Origin: Candidatus Enterocloster excrementipullorum
GTDB lineage: Bacteria; Bacillota; Clostridia; Lachnospirales; Lachnospiraceae
Direction of reading: 5' to 3'
NCBI GenBank assembly: GCA_019119575.1
Contig: DWWT01000008.1
Coordinates: forward strand, 1-64,000
Length of the DNA stretch: 64,000 bases
Part shown: piece after piece, positions 1-8,371 of the stretch
Layout of the letters: each line of letters starts with the position of its first letter
Numbering within the stretch: position 1 is the stretch's first letter
Notes under the pieces: model-generated
Told to the model about the DNA's origin: nothing
The model's input: only the letters and a program-made list of their open reading frames with translations
Databases searched by the model: none
Program-made: the position numbers and the translations under genes

Positions 1-35
1 ATACAGCTCCAAATCAAAAGAAATGGAGCAGTATA

Positions 36-1679
36 ATGATATTTTACAATTATTTGAAGGAACTTAAATGGAGTTACACTCATAACCATGGGCTTTTTCT
101 CAATGAAAATGAAATTGTAGAGTTAACCAGAGGCAGTGAAACAGAAGTTCAAGAAAAAATAGCGTTAAACTGCTATGGCGAAGCACATACCGAGGGAAAG
201 AGCAAGAAACCTTTGGGATATAATATATTTAATGTGATGGCAGATTATAGACAACTTGACAAATTACAGAGAAAGACTATAGAATTTTTAGTGTCAACGG
301 GAATTGGAAATAATATGCCGAGAAAGAAGAAGCAGGAATTTACGATTGTATTCCAAGGGACAAAGAAAGAGAAAGAAGAAGGAAAAGGACGGTTGATGAT
401 ATACGTCCCCCTGCTTAATGGTGGACGGTCAGCCGTTTATGGAAAGACAGATAAGGAGGTGACTATTAAAGCCTACAAAAGACAACTGGAGGACCGTCAG
501 AGCGCCTTTCTGGAGGAATTGTCTAAGCTCGATAATGAAGCACTGGAAAAGTTAGATATAAGGCTTATTTCCCTTATGGAAGAGCAAAGCAGAACCAGTG
601 ATAAAGATGCGGATACCAAAAAAGTCTTGACGTTTGAAGAAGCATTTATGCATGCCGTACATACTAGAGTGGCTAAAAAAGAAATAAAAGGACAGACCAG
701 AGATAATTATATCAATGTATATAATCGGATATTCAAGAATAATAAAGGGTTTACCCAGCGGCCAATTTCAGAGATAGAGACAGATGATGTCTATGATATT
801 CTGGAAGAAGTTGTAAATCGAGGGATAACCAGGCATAACTTTGTCAATCCTTATGTGGTGGTTCGCTTACCATTTCGATTTATTATGAGTCTGAGAAAAA
901 CTGACCCTTATAAGGTGAGTTTACAAGTGAGTTTAGATGAACTTGCCGAAAAAGTAAAGGGATTCAATAATAGGTTTACTATACCTAAAAAGGAGGAAGA
1001 AGCCTATAATGAAGAAGATGTTGATGATTGTATAAGCGCAATATATAAGTTAATGTCTAGGAAACCAAATATCAAGTCAAGATATTATTTGATTATGGCA
1101 AATTTCTATTTGGGTTTACGAGCCGGCGAATTGGCTGCGTTATCAGTAGAGGATGTTGATATGGACCAGAAGGTACTTTATGTAAGACACTCAAAAACAA
1201 CCAAGAAAGAATATGATGAGAATATGCAGCCGGGTAAATATCTTCATGAGATTGGAGATACTAAGACTCCCAATGCTGTGCGAGAGCTTCAAATCGTAGA
1301 CGAGGTATATGAAATTTTTACAGAATTATTTGCCTATAGAAAGCGCAAGGGATACCGTGGGAAGTATTTAATTTCAGATGATGGTAGAGCCAAGGATTAT
1401 ACTGGCGCTCTTAAAGGCGCATATAGACAAATCCGTATCGAGATGGCCAATAATATACACGGACACCTTCAAAGGAAAACATTTGCCACTATGAATTACT
1501 TAAATCCTAATGTAGAGGATAAGGAATTGCAAAAGATGTTAGGACATAGCAGCTTAGTGACTACATTGAATAAATATATTCTTCCTATGAGGAAAAGCCG
1601 TGAAAAGTTAAGGGCAGCCGTACAATCTACATACAGTAAAAAAATACAACAAAATAGTGCTGAAAATACAACAAAATGA
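36..1679 (+). CDS. Tyrosine recombinase / phage-type integrase
   Basis: A 547-residue site-specific recombinase that would cut and rejoin DNA through a covalent 3'-phosphotyrosine. The C-terminal catalytic domain (about residues 330-530) shows the first Arg in GLRAGELAAL, a conserved HLQRKTFAT segment (H-x-x-R) and LGHSSLVTTLNKYI with the second His and the Tyr nucleophile. Residues 200-320 look like the SAM-like core-binding domain; the first 180 residues are charged and not recognised. The gene is visibly A+T-richer than the sugar and housekeeping genes to its right, which fits a mobile element. It ends 77 bases before the first CRISPR repeat. Its left partner genes, if any, are outside the window. 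Family call is firm; the element it moves is unknown. Confidence 0.9.
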   Translation: MIFYNYLKELKWSYTHNHGLFLNENEIVELTRGSETEVQEKIALNCYGEAHTEGKSKKPLGYNIFNVMADYRQLDKLQRKTIEFLVSTGIGNNMPRKKKQEFTIVFQGTKKEKEEGKGRLMIYVPLLNGGRSAVYGKTDKEVTIKAYKRQLEDRQSAFLEELSKLDNEALEKLDIRLISLMEEQSRTSDKDADTKKVLTFEEAFMHAVHTRVAKKEIKGQTRDNYINVYNRIFKNNKGFTQRPISEIETDDVYDILEEVVNRGITRHNFVNPYVVVRLPFRFIMSLRKTDPYKVSLQVSLDELAEKVKGFNNRFTIPKKEEEAYNEEDVDDCISAIYKLMSRKPNIKSRYYLIMANFYLGLRAGELAALSVEDVDMDQKVLYVRHSKTTKKEYDENMQPGKYLHEIGDTKTPNAVRELQIVDEVYEIFTELFAYRKRKGYRGKYLISDDGRAKDYTGALKGAYRQIRIEMANNIHGHLQRKTFATMNYLNPNVEDKELQKMLGHSSLVTTLNKYILPMRKSREKLRAAVQSTYSKKIQQNSAENTTK

Positions 1680-1756
1680 TAATGTTGATAGGGCAAAAAC
1701 CTTGAATTTACAAGGAAATCCGAGAATTTAACTCTAATATGGTTGATACTAATATC
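1680..1756 (+). promoter_or_regulatory. Putative CRISPR leader
   Basis: A short A+T-rich stretch between the integrase stop and the first repeat. The repeats nearest to it are the best conserved and those farthest away are decayed, which places the leader on this side. No clear -35/-10 pair was identified, so the promoter inside it is inferred. Confidence 0.5.
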
Positions 1757-2520
1757 ATTGAGATAGATAGAACCCCGGGAGGGGACGAGAACTGTGAATA
1801 GCCGAAATAGATACCGCTAATTTCATTATTGAGATAGATAGAGCCCCGGGAGGGGACGAGAACATTAAAACCTCCTTCTCTCATCTAATACTTGTAAATA
1901 TCTATTGAGATAGATAGAGCCCCGGGAGGGGACGAGAACACACTTGATAAAGTGTTAAGCATAAAGGACACCATTGAGATAGATAGAGCCCCGGGAGGGG
2001 ACGAGAACGATTTCCGCCGTAGTTTTCGGCGTGCCGTTGATGACTATTGAGATAGATAGAGCCCCGGGAGGGGACGAGAACCCTTGTGTGCGCTTGCCGA
2101 ACAACTTGTTTTGCGTTGATTGAGATAGATAGAGCCCCGGGAGGGGACGGGAACAATTCTGATAGCCTGCGCCTAAACTAATTGACTTTTACTTATTAAG
2201 ATAGATAGAGCCCCGGGAGGGGACGAGAACGAATGGGCTTCACACTCTATAAATTCATAGTATCCGCATTGAGATAGAGCCCTGGAAAGGGACAAGAACA
2301 TTTCGCACGTAAGTGCCTTACAATAACCGAAACTTTATTGGGAAAGATAGCCCCCCCGAAAGGGGACGAACGCTAGTATGCGGTATATTCCCGCTGTGCC
2401 TTAAGACCATCAGGATAGTTATACCCCGAGAGGGGACGGGAGTTGCTTCCGTGGCATCGACAGGACGATCTTGTACTTGAATCTAAATTTATAGAAACGG
2501 CTCCGCAAGGGGACAAGAGA
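1757..2520 (+). CRISPR. CRISPR array, type III-A-like repeats, decaying at the cas1 side
   Basis: Seven near-identical 36-nt repeats start at 1757, 1828, 1904, 1973, 2046, 2119 and 2195. They share the core GATAGATAGAGCCCCGGGAG and end in GGGGACGAGAAC. Spacers are 33-40 nt. Four further repeats are degenerate: 2268-2299 (32 nt, a 4-nt deletion), 2337-2371, about 2408-2443 and about 2485-2520. The first repeat differs by one base (AACCCC for AGCCCC), and the sixth has ACGGGAAC. The CCCC/GGGG arms form the short hairpin typical of Cas6-processed repeats. The last eight bases ACGAGAAC equal the crRNA 5' tag of the Staphylococcus epidermidis III-A system, so plus-strand transcription is expected. 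The decayed end abuts cas1. Confidence 0.97.
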
Positions 2521-2603
2521 GAATCAGTTTCTCTATTAGAACGCGGCAAGATGGATAGTGAAAGAACGATCATAAATGCACTGCGGCAGAAAGGAGGGCG
2601 GGA

Positions 2604-3608
2604 ATGAGTTATCTATATGTGTGCGAACAGGGCGCGGTGGTGGGGATTGCGGAGAACCGGTTTCAGGTAAAGTACCGGAATGGGATGTTAAAGAGCATTC
2701 CGGCGGAGACCCTGGAGGTGATCGAGATTTTCGGGAAGGTTCAGTTGACGACCCAATGTCTTGAAGAGTGCTTGAAGCGGGGGGTGAATGTGATCTTCTA
2801 CTCCACTTACGGTTCCTACTATGGAAGGCTGGTTTCTACTTCCCACGTGAACGTGCGGCGGCAGAGGATCCAGGCGGAGATAAGCAAAAACGAGGAGTTC
2901 CGCTTAGCCTTTTCCAAGCGGATCATCAGCGCTAAGATCCGGAACCAGGTTGTCATCCTGCGGCGGTATGCCAGGACGGGAGATCGGGATGTCCAGAGGC
3001 CGATCGCGGAAATGCAGTACATGGATTCTAAGCTGGAGGATGGGAAATCCATTGAACAGATCATGGGATACGAGGGAAATGCGGCTAAAATCTATTTCCG
3101 AACCCTGGGAAACCTGATCCATCCGGACTTTCGATTTGAAAAGCGGACCAAGAGACCGCCGCTGGACCCGTTCAATCCCATGATCAGCCTGGGGTATTCC
3201 ATTATCCTGAATGAAATTTACGGGAAGCTGGAGGCCAAGGGGCTCAATCCCTATTTCGGCCTTATGCACAAGGACCGGGAAAAGCATCCCACCCTGGCCA
3301 GCGACCTGATGGAGGAATGGCGGGCGGTTCTGGTGGATTCCACTGCCCTGAGCATGATAAACGGCCATGAGGTGGGGCGGGAGGAGTTCTATACTACGTC
3401 AGAAATGCCGGGTGTTTTTCTGGATAACCAGGCATTTAAGCGGTATGTACAAAAGCTGGAACAGAAATTCCGGACTGACAATAAGTATCTGCGGTACGTG
3501 AATTACAGCGTCAGCTTCCGGCAGGCGCTGGACCTTCAGATCAGCCAACTGGTAAAGGCGTTGGAGACCGGGGATCAGGAGGCGTACATGCCGGTGACGA
3601 TCCGGTGA
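2604..3608 (+). CDS. cas1: CRISPR-associated endonuclease Cas1
   Basis: Cas1 (334 aa) is the integrase subunit that, with Cas2, inserts new spacers at the leader end. The metal-binding residues expected for the family are visible: Glu in YEGNAAKIYFRTLG (about residue 154), His in GLMHKDREKHPTLASDLMEE (about 220) and the acidic SDLMEEW segment. Length is normal. The start is fixed by AAAGGAGGG a few bases upstream. It lies directly downstream of the decayed end of the array and its stop overlaps a possible GTG start of cas2, so cas1, cas2 and the Csm6-like gene probably form one operon. Confidence 0.95.
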   Translation: MSYLYVCEQGAVVGIAENRFQVKYRNGMLKSIPAETLEVIEIFGKVQLTTQCLEECLKRGVNVIFYSTYGSYYGRLVSTSHVNVRRQRIQAEISKNEEFRLAFSKRIISAKIRNQVVILRRYARTGDRDVQRPIAEMQYMDSKLEDGKSIEQIMGYEGNAAKIYFRTLGNLIHPDFRFEKRTKRPPLDPFNPMISLGYSIILNEIYGKLEAKGLNPYFGLMHKDREKHPTLASDLMEEWRAVLVDSTALSMINGHEVGREEFYTTSEMPGVFLDNQAFKRYVQKLEQKFRTDNKYLRYVNYSVSFRQALDLQISQLVKALETGDQEAYMPVTIR

Positions 3609-3613
3609 CGGTT

Positions 3614-3928
3614 ATGGAGAATTACTATTGGAATACGGGGATGGCTGCGGAGAAGAAGATTTACGCGCTGGTCATCTATGACATTGTCAGCAGCAAGAGA
3701 AGGGTCCGATTTGCCAAGAAAATGAACGGATATGGATTTCGGGTGCAGAAGTCGGCCTTTGAAGCGATCATACCGGAGAACCTGTATCGGAAGCTTCTGG
3801 CGGAGATCCCCCAACTCATCGACCGGGAGGAGGACAGCGTCAGGGTCTATAAGATGGTTGGATACGGGGAGGTGTCTCTGTTTGGACAAAACGTGTCTGT
3901 GGAAAATGAAGAAGTGACGATTATTTAG
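3614..3928 (+). CDS. cas2: CRISPR-associated endoribonuclease Cas2
   Basis: Small ferredoxin-fold adaptation protein that bridges Cas1 dimers during spacer integration. The family signature is the beta strand KIYALVIYDIVSSKRR with the conserved Asp, followed by GFRVQKSAFEA. The start is uncertain: GTG at 3605 overlaps the cas1 stop, ATG 3614 gives 104 residues and ATG 3641 gives 95, which is closest to typical Cas2 length. None has a clearly better ribosome binding site. The gene is followed 13 bases later by the csm6-like gene, which has a strong TAGGAGGA site. Confidence 0.92.
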   Translation: MENYYWNTGMAAEKKIYALVIYDIVSSKRRVRFAKKMNGYGFRVQKSAFEAIIPENLYRKLLAEIPQLIDREEDSVRVYKMVGYGEVSLFGQNVSVENEEVTII

Positions 3929-3941
3929 GAGGAAAAACGCT

Positions 3942-5285
3942 ATGAATCAGAAGATCTTATTTTCGCCTGTGGGGGGAACGGACCCGATTTCAGCCTCTAA
4001 CTGCAGGGACGGCTCTATGCTGCATATCTGCCGTCGGTACCGGCCGGACAAGGTGATCTTATATATGTCCTACGAGATCTTGGAGAATCAGAAGGCGGAT
4101 GACCGTTACTTTTATTGCCTGAGAAGATTGGACGAGCTCCAGGGGCGCCAGCCGGAATATAAGGTGATCGAGTGCTCGGAGTTAAGGGAAGTCCAGGAGT
4201 TCGACCACTTTTATCAGGACTTCCGGGACCGGATCGCGGAAATTTATCGGGAGATGGATAAAACGGATGAGCTGCTGCTAAACATCTCGTCGGGGACGCC
4301 TGCCATGAAGAGCGCTTTGCTGGTTTTGGGAACCCTGGGGGAGTTTCCCTTTAAGCTGATCCAGGTGAGGACGCCGGAAAAGAGGATGAATGAAAACAGC
4401 CATCGGGACTATGACGTGGAGACCCTCTGGGAGTTGAATGAGGACAATGCCCCGGATTTTGAGAACCGCTGTCAGGAGGTCCATTGCCCTACCCTATCGG
4501 CCATCAAAAATGAAGAGATCATCAAGAAACACATTGGCGTATACGATTATTCGGCAGCCGCGACGGTGGCCAGGAGTATGCCGGAGCGGTATACGGAATC
4601 CTATCTGGAGCTGCTGGAGATGGCCAGACGGCGCCTGCTGTTGGATTTTAAAGGCGTGGATCGGATCTTGGAGAAAAAGGGGTTTGACTGTATTCCAGTG
4701 AAGGGCGAAAACGAGAGAAAGGAATTTGAGTACGCCCTGACCTTGGAGATCAAGCGGAAGCGAGGGGAGTATGGCGATTTTATCCGGGCCATTACGCCGC
4801 TGATCGTGGATCTGTTTGAGATGGTGCTGAAAAATTGGTGTAACGTAAGGGTGGATGATTACTACAGCGATACCTCGAAAAGCCGGAGATGGGATAAAAT
4901 GAAGCTGCAGGGGTCAGATGTGTTGGACGTACTCAACCAAAGGTTCGATAAGTTTGAGTGTAAGTTTGTCCAGTCGATCCATCTATTGACATTGATCGAA
5001 ACGTATTCGAAGGAGAAGGAACTGATTGGGGCGGCAAGGGCGCTGAGGCAGGTGGAGGAGAAAATACGAAATCTGGCTGCCCATGAGATCGTGTCGATCA
5101 CGGATGAGGTGATCAAACAGAAGACGAAATTTACAGCCAAAGAGATCATGCGGCAGGTGAAGATCATGTTTGATCATACCGGGATCGGGATCAAACCGGA
5201 GTATTGGGATTCCTATGAGGATATGAACCAGAAACTGCTGGAGCTGATGGAGAGGAGCGGCTCAGGCATTGATCGGCAAAAATAG
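3942..5285 (+). CDS. csm6: Csm6-like CARF-HEPN ribonuclease
   Basis: A 447-residue protein read as a type III accessory RNase. The N-terminal half looks like a CARF domain: it begins MNQKILFSPVGGTDPIS and carries NISSGTPAMKSALLVLG near residue 115, the hallmark loop that binds cyclic oligoadenylate. The C-terminal half is helical and has an R-x4-H motif, RNLAAHE (about residue 385), the catalytic motif of HEPN RNases. Length fits Csm6. Known Csm6 proteins are switched on by cyclic oligoadenylate made by Cas10 during interference and degrade RNA non-specifically. No Cas10, Csm2-5 or Cas6 gene is in the window, so its activator must come from elsewhere or the gene is orphaned. Csx1 is the alternative name. 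Confidence 0.87.
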   Translation: MNQKILFSPVGGTDPISASNCRDGSMLHICRRYRPDKVILYMSYEILENQKADDRYFYCLRRLDELQGRQPEYKVIECSELREVQEFDHFYQDFRDRIAEIYREMDKTDELLLNISSGTPAMKSALLVLGTLGEFPFKLIQVRTPEKRMNENSHRDYDVETLWELNEDNAPDFENRCQEVHCPTLSAIKNEEIIKKHIGVYDYSAAATVARSMPERYTESYLELLEMARRRLLLDFKGVDRILEKKGFDCIPVKGENERKEFEYALTLEIKRKRGEYGDFIRAITPLIVDLFEMVLKNWCNVRVDDYYSDTSKSRRWDKMKLQGSDVLDVLNQRFDKFECKFVQSIHLLTLIETYSKEKELIGAARALRQVEEKIRNLAAHEIVSITDEVIKQKTKFTAKEIMRQVKIMFDHTGIGIKPEYWDSYEDMNQKLLELMERSGSGIDRQK

Positions 5286-5300
5286 AATAAGAAGAGAGAA

Positions 5301-5342
5301 AACCGTTCCCGGAAGAAACTCGTCTGCCGGGAATGGTTTTTG
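5301..5342. terminator. Bidirectional intrinsic terminator after csm6
   Basis: A 12-bp stem (AACCGTTCCCGG with CCGGGAATGGTT, one G-U) around a 14-nt loop, flanked by A's on the left and T's on the right. It sits between the converging csm6-like gene and the regulator gene, so it can serve both. Confidence 0.85.
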
Positions 5343-5356
5343 TAGCTTTTCTAAAT

Positions 5357-6469
5357 TTACTTAGCAGCGCCGACGCTTTCCTGCTTCGACAAGACCGCGG
5401 GGACGATGATCTTCAGCGGAGTATCTTGAAGGGCAGGATGGCGGATATGATCCATCAGGGCATAGACCGCCGTAGTTCCCAATGCCTTCAGATTGGTATC
5501 CACAGAGGTGAGTTTTGGGGTGGCATACTGGGCCTGCTCGGAGTTGTCATATCCGATGACACTGACATCTTCGGGGATGTTCAGCCCCAGTTCCTTCAGC
5601 GCCTTTGAGGCCCCCAGGGCGAGCCTGTCTCCGCAGGCAAAGATCGCGGTGGGCCGTTGGCGAAAGCTGGGATAGTTTGTGATGATCTCCTGGTACCCAT
5701 AGTCAAAACTCCACTGATCTCCGCCTAGGATATGGGTTTGGTCAAAGGGGACGCCATACTCGAAACAGGCATAGGTAAATCCCTTGATCCGCTCCCGGCA
5801 GTTAGTGGAAGTCCGGTTTCCCGATAACAAAAGAAGATTCCGGTGGCCCATGTCCAACAGATATTTGGCGGCCTGATAACCTCCGTTGAAATTATCCGGC
5901 ATAATGGAAGTGATGAGCTCGCTGCAGTTGTTGAGAAGGACCGACGGGATGTGAAGCTGTCGGGCCTTCTCGATATGTTTTTCCGCGACGGCGCTCAAAA
6001 AGATGATCCCGGCATATTCCATGGACGCCAGATATTTTTCCAGACTGTCCTCATCATCCAGGGTCATGTAGACCAGGCGAAAGTGATTCCGGGAGCACTC
6101 TTTCTCCGCGACAAAGAGGAGCCCCGCGTAGGTGGGGAAGGTGATCCGGTCGGACGCGTCTTTGGTCCTGGGAAGAATGAATGCGATATTCTTTATGGGA
6201 AGAGAGGACGCGTGAATTTGAGGCTGGGGGATCTGGGGGGCGGAGGGGGCGTGAGAGACGCAGGTGCCCTTGCCGGGAAGCTTGGTGACCAGATGTTCCT
6301 CGCATAAAAGCTGGAGCGCTTTTCGTACCGTGGTCCGGTCTACCTGATAGAGCTCCCCGATCTCCCGCTCAGAAGGGAGAAGATGCCCTGCGCCGTATTC
6401 TCCGCTGGCAATTTTGGACTTGATGTCAGCAAACACCTTCTGATACAGAAACGTTTTACTCGATTTCAT
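5357..6469 (-). CDS. GntR-type HTH / LacI-type sensor transcriptional regulator
   Basis: A 370-residue regulator with two parts. Residues 5-70 form a GntR winged helix (LPSEREIGELYQVDRTTVRK is the recognition region, followed by the wing LPGKGTC). Residues 95-365 form a periplasmic-binding-protein-like sensor of the LacI kind (GYQAAKYLLDMGH, IFACGDRLALGASKALKELG, SVIGYDN). This architecture is known from AraR-type sugar repressors. It lies downstream of, and on the same strand as, the alcohol dehydrogenase, and beside the PTS operon, so it most likely represses this module and is released by a sugar or sugar phosphate. A palindrome present at both divergent promoters is the likely target. The start follows AAAAGGATG. 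Confidence 0.88.
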   Translation of the reverse strand: MKSSKTFLYQKVFADIKSKIASGEYGAGHLLPSEREIGELYQVDRTTVRKALQLLCEEHLVTKLPGKGTCVSHAPSAPQIPQPQIHASSLPIKNIAFILPRTKDASDRITFPTYAGLLFVAEKECSRNHFRLVYMTLDDEDSLEKYLASMEYAGIIFLSAVAEKHIEKARQLHIPSVLLNNCSELITSIMPDNFNGGYQAAKYLLDMGHRNLLLLSGNRTSTNCRERIKGFTYACFEYGVPFDQTHILGGDQWSFDYGYQEIITNYPSFRQRPTAIFACGDRLALGASKALKELGLNIPEDVSVIGYDNSEQAQYATPKLTSVDTNLKALGTTAVYALMDHIRHPALQDTPLKIIVPAVLSKQESVGAAK

Positions 6470-6548
6470 GGCTCTACATCCTTTTCTTCTGGCATATAAT
6501 CCTTTTTTCTATATTTTAATCCCAAAATCCCCCATTTGTCACGTTTTT

Positions 6549-7691
6549 TTATAATGCTGCCCGCCAGGCTTCTAAGATCAGGGCTTCATCCAAAGGCCGC
6601 GGATTACAGGTGATATGGCCTGTGGTCCGCTTTACTGTATCCAAAAGTTCCTCTTCCGAGAGATTCCGTGTCAGCCAGGGCTTTAGAGAGACGGGGGCCT
6701 GGATCGTGTCCTGAAGCGTTCGGATGGCCTGAAGGAGCCGGTCAATGATCTGGTCATCATCCCGATCGTCGGTAGAAACGCCAAAGGCCTTTGCCAGTTC
6801 CACATAGCGCTTTTTGGCGTGGTCCCGGTTTAGCTGGATGGAAATGGGAAGAAAAACGGAGCAGGCGTCGCCGTGGGGGATCTGGAATACAGCCCCCAGC
6901 GGTTGGGCCATAATATGAGCGATACCGATCCCTGCCGTGATGGCGACTCCGCCGAAATAGCTGGCCAGCATCATATTTCCCCTGGCGGTCAGGCTGTCAG
7001 GCTGGCGGACGGCTTCGGCCAGATTTTTACTGATAAGGGAGACCGCTTTTAAGCCATACATTTCCGTGATGGGGCTGGCGTTTAAGGAGACGTAGGACTC
7101 GATGGCGTGGCTCAAGGCGTCCATTCCGGTCGCTGCTGTGACAGAAGGGGGAAGTTCCAGGGTGACGGTGGGATCCAGGATCACCACATCCGCGATCATG
7201 GAAGTGTGATACAGGCTCTTTTTCAATCCATTGTGATTGTTTAAGACTACGCTGGTCTTGGTGGCTTCGGCTCCGGTTCCGGATGTGGTAGGGATCGCGG
7301 CGAAAAAGGGAGGAGCCACGGTGACGGGACGTCCCTCCATCTGATATTCCTCGATCATTCCGCCGTTGACGGCCAGCATATTGATGGCTTTCGCGGCATC
7401 GATCACGCTCCCTCCGCCTATGGCGATGGTACAGTCGCACCCATTGCTCAAAAAAATATCTCGGCCGAGATTGACGCAGTTTAAGTCTGGCTCTCCGTGA
7501 ATGCCGGCATGGAGATACCAGGAGATCCCCTCCTTTTTTAGTTCCTGGCACAGAGCGTTCAGGCAAGGGGCGTCTGGACTGTATACCGCGATCATAGGCT
7601 TTTTTAGCTGGCGCCACTTGAGAAGGGCGGGGAGTTGGGCGATGGTGTCCTCTCCAAAGATGAGTTGTCGGTTGTGTACCATTTCAAACAT
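6549..7691 (-). CDS. Iron-containing alcohol dehydrogenase
   Basis: A 380-residue group III (iron-type) NAD(P)-dependent dehydrogenase. The nucleotide site GGGSVIDAAKAI lies near residue 90. The metal ligands are visible as Asp and His in TGMDALSHAIES, His in GIGIAHIMAQPLG and His in IPHGDACSV. The start chosen follows a strong AAAGGAGGT; an upstream in-frame extension of 27 codons reads through the promoter and is rejected. It has its own promoter, divergent from the PTS operon, and shares the operator with it. In this setting it could reduce the aldehyde released by the aldolase, or oxidise a polyol. Substrate cannot be told from sequence. Confidence 0.9.
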   Translation of the reverse strand: MFEMVHNRQLIFGEDTIAQLPALLKWRQLKKPMIAVYSPDAPCLNALCQELKKEGISWYLHAGIHGEPDLNCVNLGRDIFLSNGCDCTIAIGGGSVIDAAKAINMLAVNGGMIEEYQMEGRPVTVAPPFFAAIPTTSGTGAEATKTSVVLNNHNGLKKSLYHTSMIADVVILDPTVTLELPPSVTAATGMDALSHAIESYVSLNASPITEMYGLKAVSLISKNLAEAVRQPDSLTARGNMMLASYFGGVAITAGIGIAHIMAQPLGAVFQIPHGDACSVFLPISIQLNRDHAKKRYVELAKAFGVSTDDRDDDQIIDRLLQAIRTLQDTIQAPVSLKPWLTRNLSEEELLDTVKRTTGHITCNPRPLDEALILEAWRAAL

Positions 7692-7716
7692 AGAAAGACC
7701 TCCTTTTAAAAATAAA

Positions 7717-7728
7717 ACAACATGTTGT
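7717..7728. promoter_or_regulatory. Palindromic operator 1 of the sugar module
   Basis: Perfect 12-bp palindrome ACAACATGTTGT, placed just downstream of the expected transcription start of the alcohol dehydrogenase promoter. A near copy sits in the PTS promoter. Likely target of the adjacent GntR/LacI-type regulator (inference). Confidence 0.6.
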
Positions 7729-7743
7729 GTTTCTATATATGGG

Positions 7744-7772
7744 ATTATAACCATATAGAATAGAAAAGTCAA
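7744..7772 (-). promoter_or_regulatory. Promoter of the alcohol dehydrogenase gene
   Basis: On the minus strand TTGACT (7772-7767), a 17-nt spacer and TATAAT (7749-7744), close to the sigma-A consensus. Transcription would start near 7737, just before the palindrome. Confidence 0.8.
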
Positions 7773-7802
7773 CAGAAAAATAGAAAAAATGACAAAATAA
7801 TA

Positions 7803-7831
7803 TTGACAACAAAAACAACAGGTAGTATATT
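7803..7831 (+). promoter_or_regulatory. Promoter of the PTS-aldolase-isomerase operon, with operator 2
   Basis: TTGACA (7803-7808), a 17-nt spacer and TATATT (7826-7831). The spacer contains ACAACAGGTAGT (7815-7826), matching operator 1 at 10 of 12 positions. A bound repressor would therefore cover the promoter. Confidence 0.8.
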
Positions 7832-7896
7832 ATGAATCATAAAAGCAAGAATCAAACACCAAATAAGCACCAATGGTGCTTTTGAAAGGAGGCAAC

Positions 7897-8370
7897 ATGA
7901 TCACAGAGAACACGACGCTCAGGGATGTTTTGTCAGAAGAGTTGATCCAGCTGGAAATGAACGGCTCTACAAGAAAGGAGGTGTTGGAGGAATTCGCGGA
8001 GATGTTTGAGCGGGCAGGCGCGCTTACGGACAAGGAACAGTTCCTCCGGGATGCCTGGGGCAGAGAATCCGAAGGCCCCACGGGGATCGGCGGCCAGATC
8101 GCGATCCCTCACAGTAAAAGCGCCGGAGTAAAGACAACGATGATGGCGGTGGGAAGGACCAGGCAGCCAGTGGAATGGCCGTCCCTGGAAGGGGAAACCT
8201 GTCAAGCCTTTGTGATGTTCGCGGTGCGGGAAGACGATAAGACTCAGCTGGTAACTTTGTTGGCCCAGGCCGCCGTGGCGCTCTGTTACGAAGAGGTGAC
8301 CAAGACGCTTCTTTACTCAAACGATAAGAGGGAGATAGTGGACGCGCTGTGCAGAAAGGAGAGAGAATAG
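7897..8370 (+). CDS. PTS fructose-family EIIA component
   Basis: A 157-residue cytoplasmic phosphotransfer protein. GGQIAIPHSKSAGVK carries the His that accepts phosphate from HPr (about residue 68), followed by the family's ARxxxPVEW-like segment and the VTLLAQ helix. The start is set by GAAAGGAGGC six bases upstream; an in-frame ATG 24 bases earlier has no site. First gene of a five-gene operon with IIB one base downstream, so the three enzyme II parts are separate polypeptides here rather than fused as in FruA. The sugar carried is not known. Confidence 0.9.
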   Translation: MITENTTLRDVLSEELIQLEMNGSTRKEVLEEFAEMFERAGALTDKEQFLRDAWGRESEGPTGIGGQIAIPHSKSAGVKTTMMAVGRTRQPVEWPSLEGETCQAFVMFAVREDDKTQLVTLLAQAAVALCYEEVTKTLLYSNDKREIVDALCRKERE

Positions 8371-8371
8371 G

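Noticed and set aside
2521..2575. A twelfth CRISPR repeat before cas1
   Set aside because: The stretch containing GCAAGATGGATAGTG has too little match to the repeat to be counted.
7717..7728. Catabolite-responsive (cre) site
   Set aside because: The palindrome lacks the TGNNANCG core of cre sites and recurs in the divergent promoter, fitting a local operator better.
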